18,564 nucleotides of DNA from CAYOYK01 sp964408185 (GCA_964408185.1 CAYOYK010000049.1:1-18564); one strand, 5' to 3'; counted from the first letter of the stretch, positions 7,383 through 15,671 are shown. Numbers and translations: made by a program. Notes: a model not told the origin generated them from the letters alone.

Positions 7383-8656
7383 TTACTCCACGATCACTTT
7401 CACACAATCTGCCAGTCCGTAGTCGCGCTCGTACTCGGCGGCGTACCGCTCGCCGTACGAGCCCGCCTTGACCGTGAACGTTATGTGCTCGGCGTGGTAA
7501 CGGCCAAAGGCGTCCTTGCCGATGCTTGTTACGCTGGCGGGGATGGCGACCTCCGTCATCTTGCCGCAGTTGTCAAACGCGCTCTCGCCGATGGTCGTCA
7601 GGCCCTCGGACAGATGGACGGTCTTGAGCCGATAGCAGTACGAAAACGCGCTCTCGCCAATGGTCGTGATGCTTTCGGGCAGTGTGACGGTCTCCAGCGC
7701 GCTGGTGAGGAATGTGTGCGGGGCAATCTCGGTCATGGTGGAGGGCAGTGTGATTTCCCGCACCCGCGAGTTGTTTTCGAATGCATATTCGTCGATGCTC
7801 AGGGTGCCTTCCGGCACAACGTATTTGACGGGCGCGGAGAGCGTGCAGGCCGCCAGCCTGTGCTCCGGCGTGACAAACAGCACGCCGTCCGTCACAGCCA
7901 GCGTGGGGTTGGCGTCGCTCACCTTGATGCGCTTCAGATCGAGGCAGTTTGAAAACACGGCATGCCCCAGCGAGGTCACGGTGTCCGGCAGGGTGATATC
8001 GGTCAGCCTGTCGCACACGGAAAAAGCGCCGTCCCCAATGGTGGTTACGCCCTCCGGCACGACGATGGACTTGGTGGCGCGGCAGCCCGCAAATGCTTTC
8101 TTGCCAATGGTTTGCAAGCCGTCGGGGAGGATCACTTTGCTCACCGCAAAGCAGCTGTTGTACAGGTTCGCGGGCACATCGGTCACGCCCGCGGGCACGA
8201 CGGCCTGCCTGAGTTGAAGCAGGAAGAAAAGGCCCCTTCGCCCAGCGCGGTCACGCTGTCCGGCAGGTTGATGGACGTGAGCTCCTCACACCAGACGAAC
8301 GCCGACGAGCCGATGGACAGCAGGCCCTCCGGCAGCACGACGGTGCGCAAATGCATGCAATAGCGGAACGCGTTGTTGCCGATCGACGTAACGCCGTCCG
8401 GGACGACGACCTTGGCGAGGCCCTTCTTCGCGTTGAATTCCTCCGCGAAGGCTTCATCGCCGATGGCGGTCACGGCGTGGCCGTCCAGCTCGGCGGGGAG
8501 CGTAAGCCGGGTATCCTTGCCGGTGTAGCCCGTAAGGGTTGCCGTGCCGTCCTCGTTGACCGTGTAGGTGTAATCCGCCGCGTCGGCGATGGCGGCCGGG
8601 GTAAGCGCGAGCAGGGCAAGCACGAGCGTGAGCAGGAGCGAAAGCTGTTTTTTCAT
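7383..8656 (-). pseudogene. BspA-like leucine-rich-repeat secreted protein, frameshifted
   Basis: The first frame starts at ATG 8656 with a signal peptide (MKKQLSLLLTLVLALLALTP, residues 1-20, then AAIADA) and two to three LRR_5/BspA-type repeats of the form IPDGVTSIGNNAFRYC. It stops at 8183. The second frame continues from about 8215 to the stop at 7383 with roughly eight more repeats of the same type. Inserting one base near 8213 (GAGTT to GAGGTT on the plus strand) restores the sense FNLRQAVVPAGV, so a single-base deletion in a short homopolymer joins the two. Either the gene is recently broken or this is a sequencing or assembly error. AAAGGAG lies 14 bases before the ATG, which is unusually far. 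The C-terminus has no sortase motif or obvious anchor, so the product would be secreted or loosely attached; family members serve adhesion or surface display. Confidence 0.85.
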
Positions 8657-8752
8657 GGCGTGTGGGGCGTCTCCTTTTTTTGCTGTGTGGTTTGGCAAAC
8701 CGACGACGCGCCGCTTGCCGTCGGCCCGCGCCGTCAACCGGGCGGGCCGTGA

Positions 8753-8798
8753 GAAAAATGAAGAAGCTCCCCAAAGCGGCAACGCCTCTTTGGGGAGC
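8753..8798 (-). terminator. Intrinsic terminator of SHOCT membrane gene pair
   Basis: A perfect 11-bp stem (8766-8776 with 8788-8798) lies 10 bp beyond the stop at 8809. Read on the minus strand it is followed by TTCTTCATTTTTC. It ends the two-gene operon before the LRR gene, which therefore needs its own promoter. Confidence 0.85.
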
Positions 8799-8808
8799 CA
8801 AGCGCTTG

Positions 8809-9675
8809 TTAGAACAATGTCAGCAGCTTCTCTTTTTCCTGCGCGTATTCCTCGTCGGTAATCTCGCCCGCGTCCAGCCTTGCCTTGAGGGCGTTCAGCG
8901 TCTTTTCCACAGCGGCGAGCTTCTCGGCCTGCGCGTCGGCCTTTGCCTTGGCCTCGGCGTCGGGGGCGGCGGTGGGAGCCGCGGCGAAAGGAGCGGGCTG
9001 CTGGGGCTGATAGTCGTACGGCGGGTACTGCGGCTGCCGGTCTTGCGGGTACGGCTGCGCATACGCGGGCTGACGCGGGCGGAAGCACGGGTACACCGGC
9101 ATGTACATCCAGTACAGCAGCAGGGGCGTCCAGAAGGTCAGCAGGCCGAGCAGGACGCTCACGGCGATGCTGCCGGTGAAGGGCGCGATGCACAGCGCGT
9201 ACGTGAGCAGCAGGGCGATGATGCTGAACAGCATCCACTTGACCACGTTGCCCAGCTTGTTTTTAATCAGCAGATTGACCAGCATAAAGATGCTGCACAG
9301 CGCCGGGATCAGGAAGCAGACGATCGCGGCGAACACGTGCCCCAGAATCGTAAAGCCGATGTAGCACAGCAGCAGGCCGCAAATCGTCGCGATCAGGGAA
9401 ATCATCAGCAGCACGGTTTTTTGCGTCTTGTGCTGGGTCAGCGCGTTGACCGCGGCGCAGATGGCCGCGCCGACCATCAGAACCGCGCCGATAAAGTACA
9501 GGCTGAGTCCGGCGGCGGTATAGTAGTAGTAATCATAGGAGTTTGCCAACAGCGCAACCCCCACGATCACCCAAATGCCCACGCTGAACCAGAGCAGCAG
9601 GGAGACCAGCCCCTTCATAAAGTCCTGATCCCGCTCCTTGGGGTTTGCAATTTCCCGGAACATTTTGCCTAGCAT
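8809..9675 (-). CDS. Six-TM membrane protein with SHOCT-like C-terminus
   Basis: A 288-residue protein starting at ATG 9675 behind AGGAAGG. About six hydrophobic segments are visible (near 22-44, 54-78, 87-108, 112-137, 145-165 and 168-190). A Pro/Tyr/Gln-rich linker follows (199-228), then an Ala/Lys/Glu helix (240-262) and a terminal module LKARLDAGEITDEEYAQEK (263-281) that fits the SHOCT short C-terminal domain. SHOCT is found at the ends of many membrane proteins and is thought to mediate oligomerisation or binding, but no specific function is known. The gene lies 33 bp after a smaller protein with the same overall plan, and the pair is one operon with a shared promoter upstream and terminator downstream. 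The function is unknown. Confidence 0.8.
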   Translation of the reverse strand: MLGKMFREIANPKERDQDFMKGLVSLLLWFSVGIWVIVGVALLANSYDYYYYTAAGLSLYFIGAVLMVGAAICAAVNALTQHKTQKTVLLMISLIATICGLLLCYIGFTILGHVFAAIVCFLIPALCSIFMLVNLLIKNKLGNVVKWMLFSIIALLLTYALCIAPFTGSIAVSVLLGLLTFWTPLLLYWMYMPVYPCFRPRQPAYAQPYPQDRQPQYPPYDYQPQQPAPFAAAPTAAPDAEAKAKADAQAEKLAAVEKTLNALKARLDAGEITDEEYAQEKEKLLTLF

Positions 9676-9708
9676 AACTTTCGCCTTCCTTTTTGTGAGG
9701 TCGATAGG

Positions 9709-10350
9709 TCACAGACTGCTGATCTTCTCGTCGTACTCGTCTTGGTTGATGAGGCCGCGGTCCAGCATGCTCTTCAGCTGAGCGCGCTTGATGGCGTTGG
9801 GGTCCTGCGCCGCGCCGCCGGCATAGCTGCGGCGGCCCTGATACGCGCCGTCGCCGGGCTGGGCGCGGCCGTCCTCGTCAGACGGAGCGGAGCCGGGCTG
9901 CGGCGGGCGGTAGCCGCCCTGCGGCGGGTTGTAGCCGCCCTGCGGCTGACGGTAACCGCCCTGCGGCGGGTTGTAGCCGCCCTGCGGCTGGTTATATCCG
10001 CCCTGCGGCTGGCCGTAGGGCGCGCGCGGGCCGGGCGCGGGGGGCGCGAAGCGGGGCGCTCCGCCCAGCGCGTCGCGGATCTGGGTGTTGGTGTCGATCA
10101 GCTCGCCAAAGCCGAACAGCACAAAGCTGCCAAGCCAGCTGAGCAGAGAGCCGAGCAGTATGATGAGGATGCCGCCCAGCACGCCCAAGCCGGCAAGTCC
10201 GCTGCTGGAGTAGCCGCTGTAATAGCTCATGCCGCTCACCGCGCTGCTGGCTACGATGGTGATGATCCCAACGACAATAGATATGCCAATCCCTATCCAA
10301 CACATGACCTTGGCCAGAATCTTGATTTTGTGCCCGATGTTGCTAAACAC
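9709..10350 (-). CDS. Two-TM membrane protein with PQGGY repeats and SHOCT-like end
   Basis: A 213-residue protein starting at GTG 10350 behind AAGGGGG. Residues 14-35 and 55-82 are membrane segments separated by a Ser/Tyr/Gly-rich loop. From 112 to 152 there are six heptads of the type YNPPQGG, YRQPQGG or YNQPQGG, encoded by 21-bp DNA repeats. The C-terminal AQLKSMLDRGLINQDEYDEK (190-209) is a SHOCT-like module like that of the downstream gene. The N-terminal MFSNIGHKIKILAKVMCWIG is of a type common in small Clostridia membrane proteins. The flexible Gly/Tyr/Pro tract could be a spacer or a self-associating segment (inference). A strong sigma-A promoter lies upstream. The function is unknown. 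Confidence 0.82.
   Translation of the reverse strand: MFSNIGHKIKILAKVMCWIGIGISIVVGIITIVASSAVSGMSYYSGYSSSGLAGLGVLGGILIILLGSLLSWLGSFVLFGFGELIDTNTQIRDALGGAPRFAPPAPGPRAPYGQPQGGYNQPQGGYNPPQGGYRQPQGGYNPPQGGYRPPQPGSAPSDEDGRAQPGDGAYQGRRSYAGGAAQDPNAIKRAQLKSMLDRGLINQDEYDEKISSL
9910..10020 (-). repeat. 21-bp in-frame coding repeats (YxxPQGG heptads)
   Basis: Units built on GGCGGGTTGTAGCCGCCCTG (plus-strand view) encode the Tyr/Pro/Gln/Gly heptads of the membrane protein. Because 21 is a multiple of three, gain or loss of a unit would keep the reading frame. Confidence 0.8.
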
Positions 10351-10413
10351 GGCAGCATCCCCCTTGTCAATGATTTCGGAATCAATGCGTATGGGTCGAA
10401 TATCAACGCACAG

Positions 10414-10442
10414 AGCATAGCATAAAACAACAGGAATGTCAA
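10414..10442 (-). promoter_or_regulatory. Sigma-A promoter of SHOCT membrane operon
   Basis: On the minus strand a perfect TTGACA (10442-10437) is followed after exactly 17 bp by TATGCT (10419-10414), about 64 bp before the GTG start. The surrounding sequence is AT-rich relative to the window. Confidence 0.8.
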
Positions 10443-10466
10443 TTTTTAGCGAGAATTGCGGGCGTC

Positions 10467-10800
10467 GCGCGTTCAGTCGGTCAACTGCGCGGGATGCTAT
10501 GCGAGCGGGGTATGCGCACCGCGCGTTCAGTCGGTCAACTGGCGCGGGATGCTATGCGAACGGGGGNNNNNNNNNNNNNNNNNNNNNNNNNNNNNNNNNN
10601 NNNNNNNNNNNNNNNNNNNNNNNNNNNNNNNNNNNNNNNNNNNNNNNNNNNNNNNNNNNNNNNNNNATGCGCACCGCGCGTTCAGTCGGTCAACTGGCGC
10701 GGGATGCTATGCGAACGGGGGGGTGTATGGGCTGCGCGTTCAGTCGGTCAACTGGCGCGGGAAGCTCCGCAAACAAGCATTGCGCGCAATGCGTTCAGTC
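10467..10800. repeat. About 55-bp tandem repeat array with assembly gap
   Basis: The motif GTTCAGTCGGTCAA recurs at 10471, 10525, 10680, 10738 and 10793, with spacings of 54, 155 (55 without the 100 N), 58 and 55. Units also share GGCGCGGGATGCTATGCGAA and ATGCGCACC. The last unit (10793 on) lies inside the 3' coding end of the HAD gene, and that gene's stop codon (10748-10750) is inside the preceding unit. The array occupies the space between the HAD gene and the promoter of the membrane operon. Confidence 0.9.
10567..10666. other. Assembly gap of 100 N
   Basis: Exactly 100 undetermined bases inside the 55-bp array. The round number suggests a scaffold gap of unknown length, so the true copy number of the array is not known. 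Confidence 0.97.
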
Positions 10801-11440
10801 GGTCAAGCAGCGCGGGTAGCTCCGCGAGGCTGGCCAGCGTATCATCGCACAGCTCGGCCAGCTCCCCGTCGCAGGGGAGGAGATCGGGCACCATCACGGT
10901 GTGCGCGCCCGCCGCGCGCAGGGCGCGCAGGCCGTTGCGGCTATCCTCCACGCCAAGGCAGCGCTCCGGCGGAACGCCCGCCGCCCGCGCCGCCGCAAGG
11001 TACAGATCGGGCGCGGGCTTACCGTTCGCCGCGTCCTCGCCGCAAAGAATGTGGTCCAAATACGGCAAAAACGGCAGGCGCTCCATGTACCGGTCCACGA
11101 TCTTGCGCGCCGAGCTGGTGGCCAAACAGAGGGTCAGCCCGCGCTCCTTCAGCGCGCGCAGGCAGTCCAGCGCGGCGGGCTTTTGCGGCATGCCCTCGGC
11201 GGCGTAGGCCAGCATGCGCTCGCGCCACGTATCCTCCATGCGCCAAAAGGGGTAGTTCTCCCCAAAGCGCTTGCGGCAGGCCGCCTGACAGGCCTCGCCG
11301 TTCAGCCCCATGGTGGACAGGTAAAAGCGGCTGCTGACCTGATAGCCCAGCTCCCGGTTGACGGCGATAAACACCTCCCGCCCCAGCCGCTCGCTGTCGA
11401 TGAGCACGCCGTCCATATCAAACAAAACCGCCTGAATCAT
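10748..11440 (-). CDS. HAD-superfamily phosphatase (beta-phosphoglucomutase-like)
   Basis: A 230-residue protein of HAD subfamily I, beta-phosphoglucomutase/phosphatase-like group. Motif I FDMDG gives the nucleophile D8 and acid/base D10; motif II is ATSS (107-110); motif III Lys is K141 in GKPAPD; motif IV is GVEDSRNG (163-170). A helical cap (about 15-85) follows motif I. Such proteins dephosphorylate or isomerise small phosphorylated sugars, and the substrate cannot be told here. The ATG overlaps the upstream FAD gene's TGA by 4 bp (ATGA), so the two are translationally coupled. The last 15 or so residues after LLDRLN are encoded by the 55-bp repeat, giving an atypical tail. Confidence 0.9.
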   Translation of the reverse strand: MIQAVLFDMDGVLIDSERLGREVFIAVNRELGYQVSSRFYLSTMGLNGEACQAACRKRFGENYPFWRMEDTWRERMLAYAAEGMPQKPAALDCLRALKERGLTLCLATSSARKIVDRYMERLPFLPYLDHILCGEDAANGKPAPDLYLAAARAAGVPPERCLGVEDSRNGLRALRAAGAHTVMVPDLLPCDGELAELCDDTLASLAELPALLDRLNALRAMLVCGASRAS

Positions 11441-13077
11441 ACCTCCGCCTCCTTGCCTGATGCGCGCAGGGCCGCGCCGAGGCCGTCCAGCGCGGCGCTC
11501 ATGATGCCGCCCGCGTAGCCCGCGCCCTCGCCCAGCGGATACAGCCCGCCGATGCTCCCCTGCCCGGTATCCGGGTCGCGCAGCAGACGCACCGGCGCGG
11601 ACGAGCGCAGCTCCACGCCCGTGAGCAGCGCGTCCGGGTGCGCGAAGCCGCGCAGGCGGGCGTCCAGCAGGGGCAGGGCCAGCCGCAGGTCGTCCAGCGC
11701 GAAGTCGGGCAGGCAGCCCGCCAGCTCGGACGGCTCCACGCCGGGCCGATAGCTGGGCAGCACGTCGCCAAACGCGGCGCTGGGCCGTCCGGCGAGGAAG
11801 TCCTCCACCCGCTGGCAGGGCGCGCGCAGCCCGCCGAGGCGGCGGTACGCGGCTTGCTCCCAGCGGCGCTGGAAGGCCACGCCCGCCAGCGGCTCCGCGG
11901 AGCCGTAATCATCCGGCCGCACGCCCACCAGCAGCGCGGCGTTGGCGTTGCGCCCGTCGCGGGCGCGGTCGCTCATGCCGTTTACGTTCAGGCAGCCGTC
12001 CTCTTGGCTGGCGGGGATCACCCTCCCGCCGGGGCACATGCAAAACGTGTACGCGCCGCGCCCGTCCGGCGTGGGCGCGCTGAGCTTGTAATCGGCGGGC
12101 GGCAGCGCGGGGTGCAGGCACAGCGCGCCGTACTGCGCGCGGTCGATCTCGCTTTGCAGGTGCTCGATGCGCACGCCGATGGCAAACGGCTTGCGCTCCA
12201 TGGCAAGGCCCGCGTCGCGGAGCATGGCGTAGGTATCCCGCGCGCTGTGGCCGATGGCCAAGTAGCAGCGCTCGGCATCGAGGGTCTCGGCCGCGCCCCC
12301 GTCCGCGCGCCGGACGCGAAGCCCGGTCAGCCTGCCGTCCGATATTCTCAGCCCGTCCAGCCGGGTTTGAAAGCGCGGCTCGCACCCCAGCGAGATCAGC
12401 CGCTGCCGCAGCGCGGCCAGCACCCCGCGCAGCACGTCCGTGCCGACGTGCGGGCGCGTATCGTACAGGATATCCTCCGGCGCGCCGCAGGCGACCAGCG
12501 TGCGCAGGATGGTCTGCATGCGCGGCGCGTTGAGCCCGCAGGTCAGCTTGCCATCCGAGAACGCGCCCGCGCCGCCCTCGCCAAAGAGCACGTTGCTCTC
12601 CGGGTCCAGCGCGCCCGTCGCGCAGAGGGCCTCCACGTCCAGCGCGCGAGCCTCCACGGGCTTGCCGCGCTCCAGCAAAATCGGCCGCGCGCCGCGCAGC
12701 GCCAGCCCAAGCGCGCAGAACAGCCCGGCCGGCCCCGCGCCGACGACCACGGGCCTCGGCCCGCCCGGCCATGGCGCGACCGGCAGCGCAAACGCGTCGC
12801 CCTCCGGCGCGGCGTCCGGCGTCAGGGCGGCCTCGTTGGGCCGGAAACGGCGCAGCAGCGCGGCCTCCCGGCTCTTGTAGGCGGGGGCCAGCCGCACGTC
12901 GCAGCTCAGGGCAAAATGCAAGTCCCGCTTATCCCGCGCGTCCACGCTCCGCTTGCACAGCGCCGCGCCCGCAATCGCCTCCGGCGGCACGCGCAGTCGC
13001 TCCGCGCACAGCGCCGCCAGCGTTTGCGCGTCGGCGGGCACATCCAGCGGCAGCCTGAGCTGATGCAGCCGAATCAC
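11437..13077 (-). CDS. FAD-dependent dehydrogenase-like protein (COG2509 type)
   Basis: A protein of 546 residues if started at GTG 13077, which gives the family-like N-terminus VIRLHQLRLPLDV behind GAGGCGGG. The frame is open upstream; an ATG at 13131 (18 codons earlier) lacks a ribosome site, and anything longer runs into the 69-bp repeat. The dinucleotide fold PVVVGAGPAGLFCALGL lies near residues 109-125 with the Glu-ending second strand ILLERG. GEGGAGAFSDGKL, and the late GSIGGLYPLGEGAGYAGGIMSAALDG FAD-binding end, are typical of this family of uncharacterised NAD(P)/FAD proteins found in many Clostridia. The substrate is unknown. It is coupled to the HAD gene downstream, a pairing whose meaning is not clear. 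Confidence 0.85.
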   Translation of the reverse strand: MIRLHQLRLPLDVPADAQTLAALCAERLRVPPEAIAGAALCKRSVDARDKRDLHFALSCDVRLAPAYKSREAALLRRFRPNEAALTPDAAPEGDAFALPVAPWPGGPRPVVVGAGPAGLFCALGLALRGARPILLERGKPVEARALDVEALCATGALDPESNVLFGEGGAGAFSDGKLTCGLNAPRMQTILRTLVACGAPEDILYDTRPHVGTDVLRGVLAALRQRLISLGCEPRFQTRLDGLRISDGRLTGLRVRRADGGAAETLDAERCYLAIGHSARDTYAMLRDAGLAMERKPFAIGVRIEHLQSEIDRAQYGALCLHPALPPADYKLSAPTPDGRGAYTFCMCPGGRVIPASQEDGCLNVNGMSDRARDGRNANAALLVGVRPDDYGSAEPLAGVAFQRRWEQAAYRRLGGLRAPCQRVEDFLAGRPSAAFGDVLPSYRPGVEPSELAGCLPDFALDDLRLALPLLDARLRGFAHPDALLTGVELRSSAPVRLLRDPDTGQGSIGGLYPLGEGAGYAGGIMSAALDGLGAALRASGKEAEV

Positions 13078-13141
13078 GCGTCCCGCCTCGCTTTCGTCGG
13101 CCCATCGCGGGCCGCTGATATTGGATAGCATCGTATCATAA

Positions 13142-13464
13142 ACGCGGGCCGGATGCAAGCGCGGCACGCGCGCAGAGCCATCGGCGATGGGGGCGGCGGC
13201 TCCCGCGTCGCAACGGCCGGATGCAAGCGCGGCGCGCGCGCAGAGCCATCAGCGAGGGCGGCGGCGGTTCCCGCGTCGCAGCGGGCTGGATGCAAGCGCG
13301 GCGCGCGCGCAAAGCCATCGGCGATGGGGGCGGCGGCTCCCGCGTCGCAACGGGCTGGATGCAAGCGCGGCGCGCGCGCAGAGCCATCGGCGATGGGGGC
13401 GGCGGCTCCCGCGTCGCAGCGGGCTGGATGCAAGCGCGGCGCGCGCGCAAAGCCGTTTTTCGCC
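13142..13464. repeat. 69-bp tandem repeat between divergent genes
   Basis: ATGCAAGCGCGG recurs at 13153, 13221, 13290, 13359 and 13428, with spacings of 68, 69, 69 and 69. Each unit holds CCATCGGCGATGG, a small inverted repeat that is altered in the second unit, and GGCGGCGGCTCCCGCGTCGC. Because 69 is 23 codons, open frames run through on both strands, but there is no ribosome site and the sense is not conserved as protein. It separates the FAD gene from the VanW promoter. Confidence 0.93.
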
Positions 13465-13468
13465 ATGG

Positions 13469-13497
13469 TTGCAATTCCTGCCGGAATTGAGTATACT
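13469..13497 (+). promoter_or_regulatory. Sigma-A promoter of VanW/G5 gene
   Basis: TTGCAA (13469-13474) and TATACT (13492-13497) are spaced by 17 bp and lie about 35 bp before the ATG at 13532. The promoter begins directly after the last 69-bp repeat unit. Confidence 0.85.
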
Positions 13498-13531
13498 GTT
13501 CCTATTCATGTACTACGTAGGAGGCTCGCCC

Positions 13532-15109
13532 ATGTACAGCCAAGGCTACCGCCCGCCCCAACCGCAGACCCAAGCGCCGCGCCGCGCCGCGTCCTATCCC
13601 GACGCCGCGCAGACGCGCCGCGCCTCCGGCGGAGCCCCCAACGCGCCGCGCCAGCGCAAGAGGGGCGGCTTCAAAGCGACGTGCATCAAGACGCTTATCG
13701 TGCTGGTGCTGCTGGCCGGGCTGGGCGTCGGCGCGTACATCGGCAAGACGAACCTCGACGTCAAGCCCTACAACTCCACATTTTGCGATAACGTCGTCGT
13801 GGACGGCATCGACCTGACCGGCATGACGTGGGAGCAGGGCAGCGCCGCGGTATGGGCGCAGGCCAATGCCAAGCAGGCGAGCTGGTCTGTGCGGCTGCGC
13901 AACGAGGCCGGACAGTACCAAGACATCACGGCGGCGACGCTGGGCATCACGTTTGATCCCTCCGCTGCGCTGGAGGCGGCTTGGGCGCTGGGCCACAACG
14001 TGTCCACGGACAATCAGCGCGACGTGTTTGCCCTCAAGCAGGAGATCGACCGCGTGCGCGAGACGGGCGCGACGTTCAGCAGCGCGCAGACGAGCGCGGA
14101 CGAGGGCCCTCTGCGCCAGATCCTCAACACGCTGGCGCAGGCTGCGTACAAGTCCCCGCAGGACGCGCAGATCACGGGCTTCAACCCGGACGACAGCACC
14201 AACCCCTTTACCTTTCAAAGCGAGGTGTACGGGCAGGAGCTGGACACCAACTCCCTCAAGGAGCAGATCATGGCCATGGCCGATACGCTCCAGTCCGGCG
14301 AGGTGCTCATCCAGCCTACGCTTATTCAGCCGAGCGTGACCGTGGCCGATTTGCAGCAAACCGTCACGCTGCGCTACCGCGCCATCACCCCCATCGACAA
14401 GCATTCCACCGACGATCGCAACAACAACATCCGGCTGGCGTTCTCCCGCATCAACGGGCTGGTGCTCAACGACGGCGATAAATTCAGCTTTAACAAGCTG
14501 GCGCAGGCGCGCACGACCAAGAACGGCTACTTCACCGCCAACGAGTACGCCTACGGCGAGCTGGTGGTCGGCGTGGGCGGCGGCGTGTGTCAGGCCAGCA
14601 CGACGGTCTATTTGGCCGCGATCCAATCCGGGCTGAAGATCACCGACCGCACCGCCCACAGCGATCCGGTCAGCTACACCAGCCTTGGGCAGGACGCGAC
14701 CGTCAACAGCGTGCGCGGCCGCGAGATCGACTTCGGCTTCCGCAACAACTCAGGCGGCAAGCTCTTTATCGCCGCGCACGTCATCACGGATGCGAACAAC
14801 CGCAACCGTCTGCTGTGCGAGGTGCGCATCTACGGCCTCGCGCTGGGCGGCACGTCCTACAAGCTGGAGAGCGAGGTGGTGCAGACCCTCGCAAAGCCCA
14901 CCGAGAAGGAGATCATCAGCGACGAGGAGCAGAAGTACGTCACCTATACCGACGAGGAGAAGGTGGTCATTTCGGCCCGCGAGGGCTACGTGGTGGACAC
15001 CTACCTTGTGACCTATGTGGACGGTGAGGAGACCGCGCGCGAGCGTGTGAGCGAGGATACCTACAAGAACCGCGCGGAGCGCGTGTATGTTGGGGTTACC
15101 TACCGCTAG
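13532..15109 (+). CDS. VanW family protein with G5 domain, membrane-anchored
   Basis: A 525-residue protein. The ATG at 13532 has TAGGAGG 7 bases upstream; an ATG eight codons earlier overlaps that site. A Pro/Gln/Arg-rich cytoplasmic head (1-48) precedes one membrane segment (51-70), so the rest is outside the cell. Residues about 85-280 resemble the YoaR-like peptidoglycan-binding region often found before VanW. The VanW domain spans about 286-415, with FSRINGLVLNDGDKFSFN and the hallmark GGGVCQASTTVY (349-360). A G5-like domain (about 450-522) ends the protein. VanW proteins accompany some vancomycin-resistance clusters but are widespread in Clostridia without them, and no van genes are seen here. 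A wall-associated role is likely; the exact activity is unknown. It is monocistronic, with its own promoter and terminator. Confidence 0.93.
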   Translation: MYSQGYRPPQPQTQAPRRAASYPDAAQTRRASGGAPNAPRQRKRGGFKATCIKTLIVLVLLAGLGVGAYIGKTNLDVKPYNSTFCDNVVVDGIDLTGMTWEQGSAAVWAQANAKQASWSVRLRNEAGQYQDITAATLGITFDPSAALEAAWALGHNVSTDNQRDVFALKQEIDRVRETGATFSSAQTSADEGPLRQILNTLAQAAYKSPQDAQITGFNPDDSTNPFTFQSEVYGQELDTNSLKEQIMAMADTLQSGEVLIQPTLIQPSVTVADLQQTVTLRYRAITPIDKHSTDDRNNNIRLAFSRINGLVLNDGDKFSFNKLAQARTTKNGYFTANEYAYGELVVGVGGGVCQASTTVYLAAIQSGLKITDRTAHSDPVSYTSLGQDATVNSVRGREIDFGFRNNSGGKLFIAAHVITDANNRNRLLCEVRIYGLALGGTSYKLESEVVQTLAKPTEKEIISDEEQKYVTYTDEEKVVISAREGYVVDTYLVTYVDGEETARERVSEDTYKNRAERVYVGVTYR

Positions 15110-15137
15110 GAGGGCGGCCCGGCAGGGCCGCGCGTGC

Positions 15138-15164
15138 CCCCGGCCCAATGGGCCGGGGTTTTTT
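15138..15164 (+). terminator. Intrinsic terminator of VanW/G5 gene
   Basis: A perfect 9-bp stem CCCCGGCCC/GGGCCGGGG with loop AAT, followed by six T (15159-15164), 28 bp after the stop. The 19-bp repeats of the palindromic element begin immediately after the T run. Confidence 0.95.
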
Positions 15165-15335
15165 GCGCCTGCGGCGCGGCTTTGCGCCTGCGGCGCGGCT
15201 TTGCGCCTGCGGCGCGGCTTTGCGCCTGCGCGGCGCGGCTTTGCGCCTGCGCGGCGCGGGCGGTGCGCCTGCGGCGCGGGCTTTGCGCCTGCGCGGCGCG
15301 TGATATGCGCCTGCGGGCGCAGGAGGGCGGCCTGC
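15165..15335 (+). repeat. Left outer 19-21-bp tandem repeat
   Basis: About eight units of the form GCGCCTGCGGCGCGGCTTT, some with an extra GC. Each unit is itself partly self-complementary (GCGCCTGCGGCGC). The reverse complement of the same unit fills 16378-16545. Confidence 0.9.
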
Positions 15336-15342
15336 GGGCCGC

Positions 15343-15630
15343 GTGCCCCGACCTGCGGGCCGGGGTTCGTCACTTTTCTTTTCAGCTGAAAAGAAAAGTA
15401 ACCAAAAGAAACAGCGTGTTTGAGGCCGATCGATGGGCCAGCACGCCCACCTTGTACTACAAGCGATCGCCCAGAAAACTTGCGTGATATAGTTTGCACG
15501 CCTGCGGTGCCCGGCTTGGCCGAACTGCTGCCCTGCGCTTGTTGACTTGTTCCTGTGCAAGGGACGGCATGCAGGCATGGTGGCCCTGCGGGGCCCTCGA
15601 TTGGTTTGCCGCGCCTGCGGGCGCGGGGGG
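15343..15630 (+). repeat. Left 288-bp inverted-repeat arm
   Basis: Pairs with 16031-16318 in inverted orientation without a net length change; about 19 mismatches by eye (roughly 93% identity), most of them clustered near 15476-15500. It contains the perfect 28-bp palindrome 15372-15399 (centre CAGCTG, flanked by A/T-rich AAAAGAAAAGT and its complement). Confidence 0.93.
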
Positions 15631-15671
15631 ACGGGGGTAACGAAATAAACCCCGCGTGCCTTGGGCGCAAT

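Noticed and set aside
10748..11440. Assignment of the HAD protein as beta-phosphoglucomutase (pgmB)
   Set aside because: The motifs fit the broader phosphatase and mutase group, and no maltose or trehalose phosphorylase is adjacent; the substrate cannot be decided.
13153..13490. 23-residue-periodic open frames in the 69-bp array as a repeat protein
   Set aside because: Frames are open on both strands only because the unit length is a multiple of three; no start signal, and the array lies between two divergent promoters or starts.
13532..15109. Vancomycin resistance function for the VanW protein
   Set aside because: No vanA/B, vanH, vanX or two-component genes are nearby; VanW domains are common in Clostridia without resistance.
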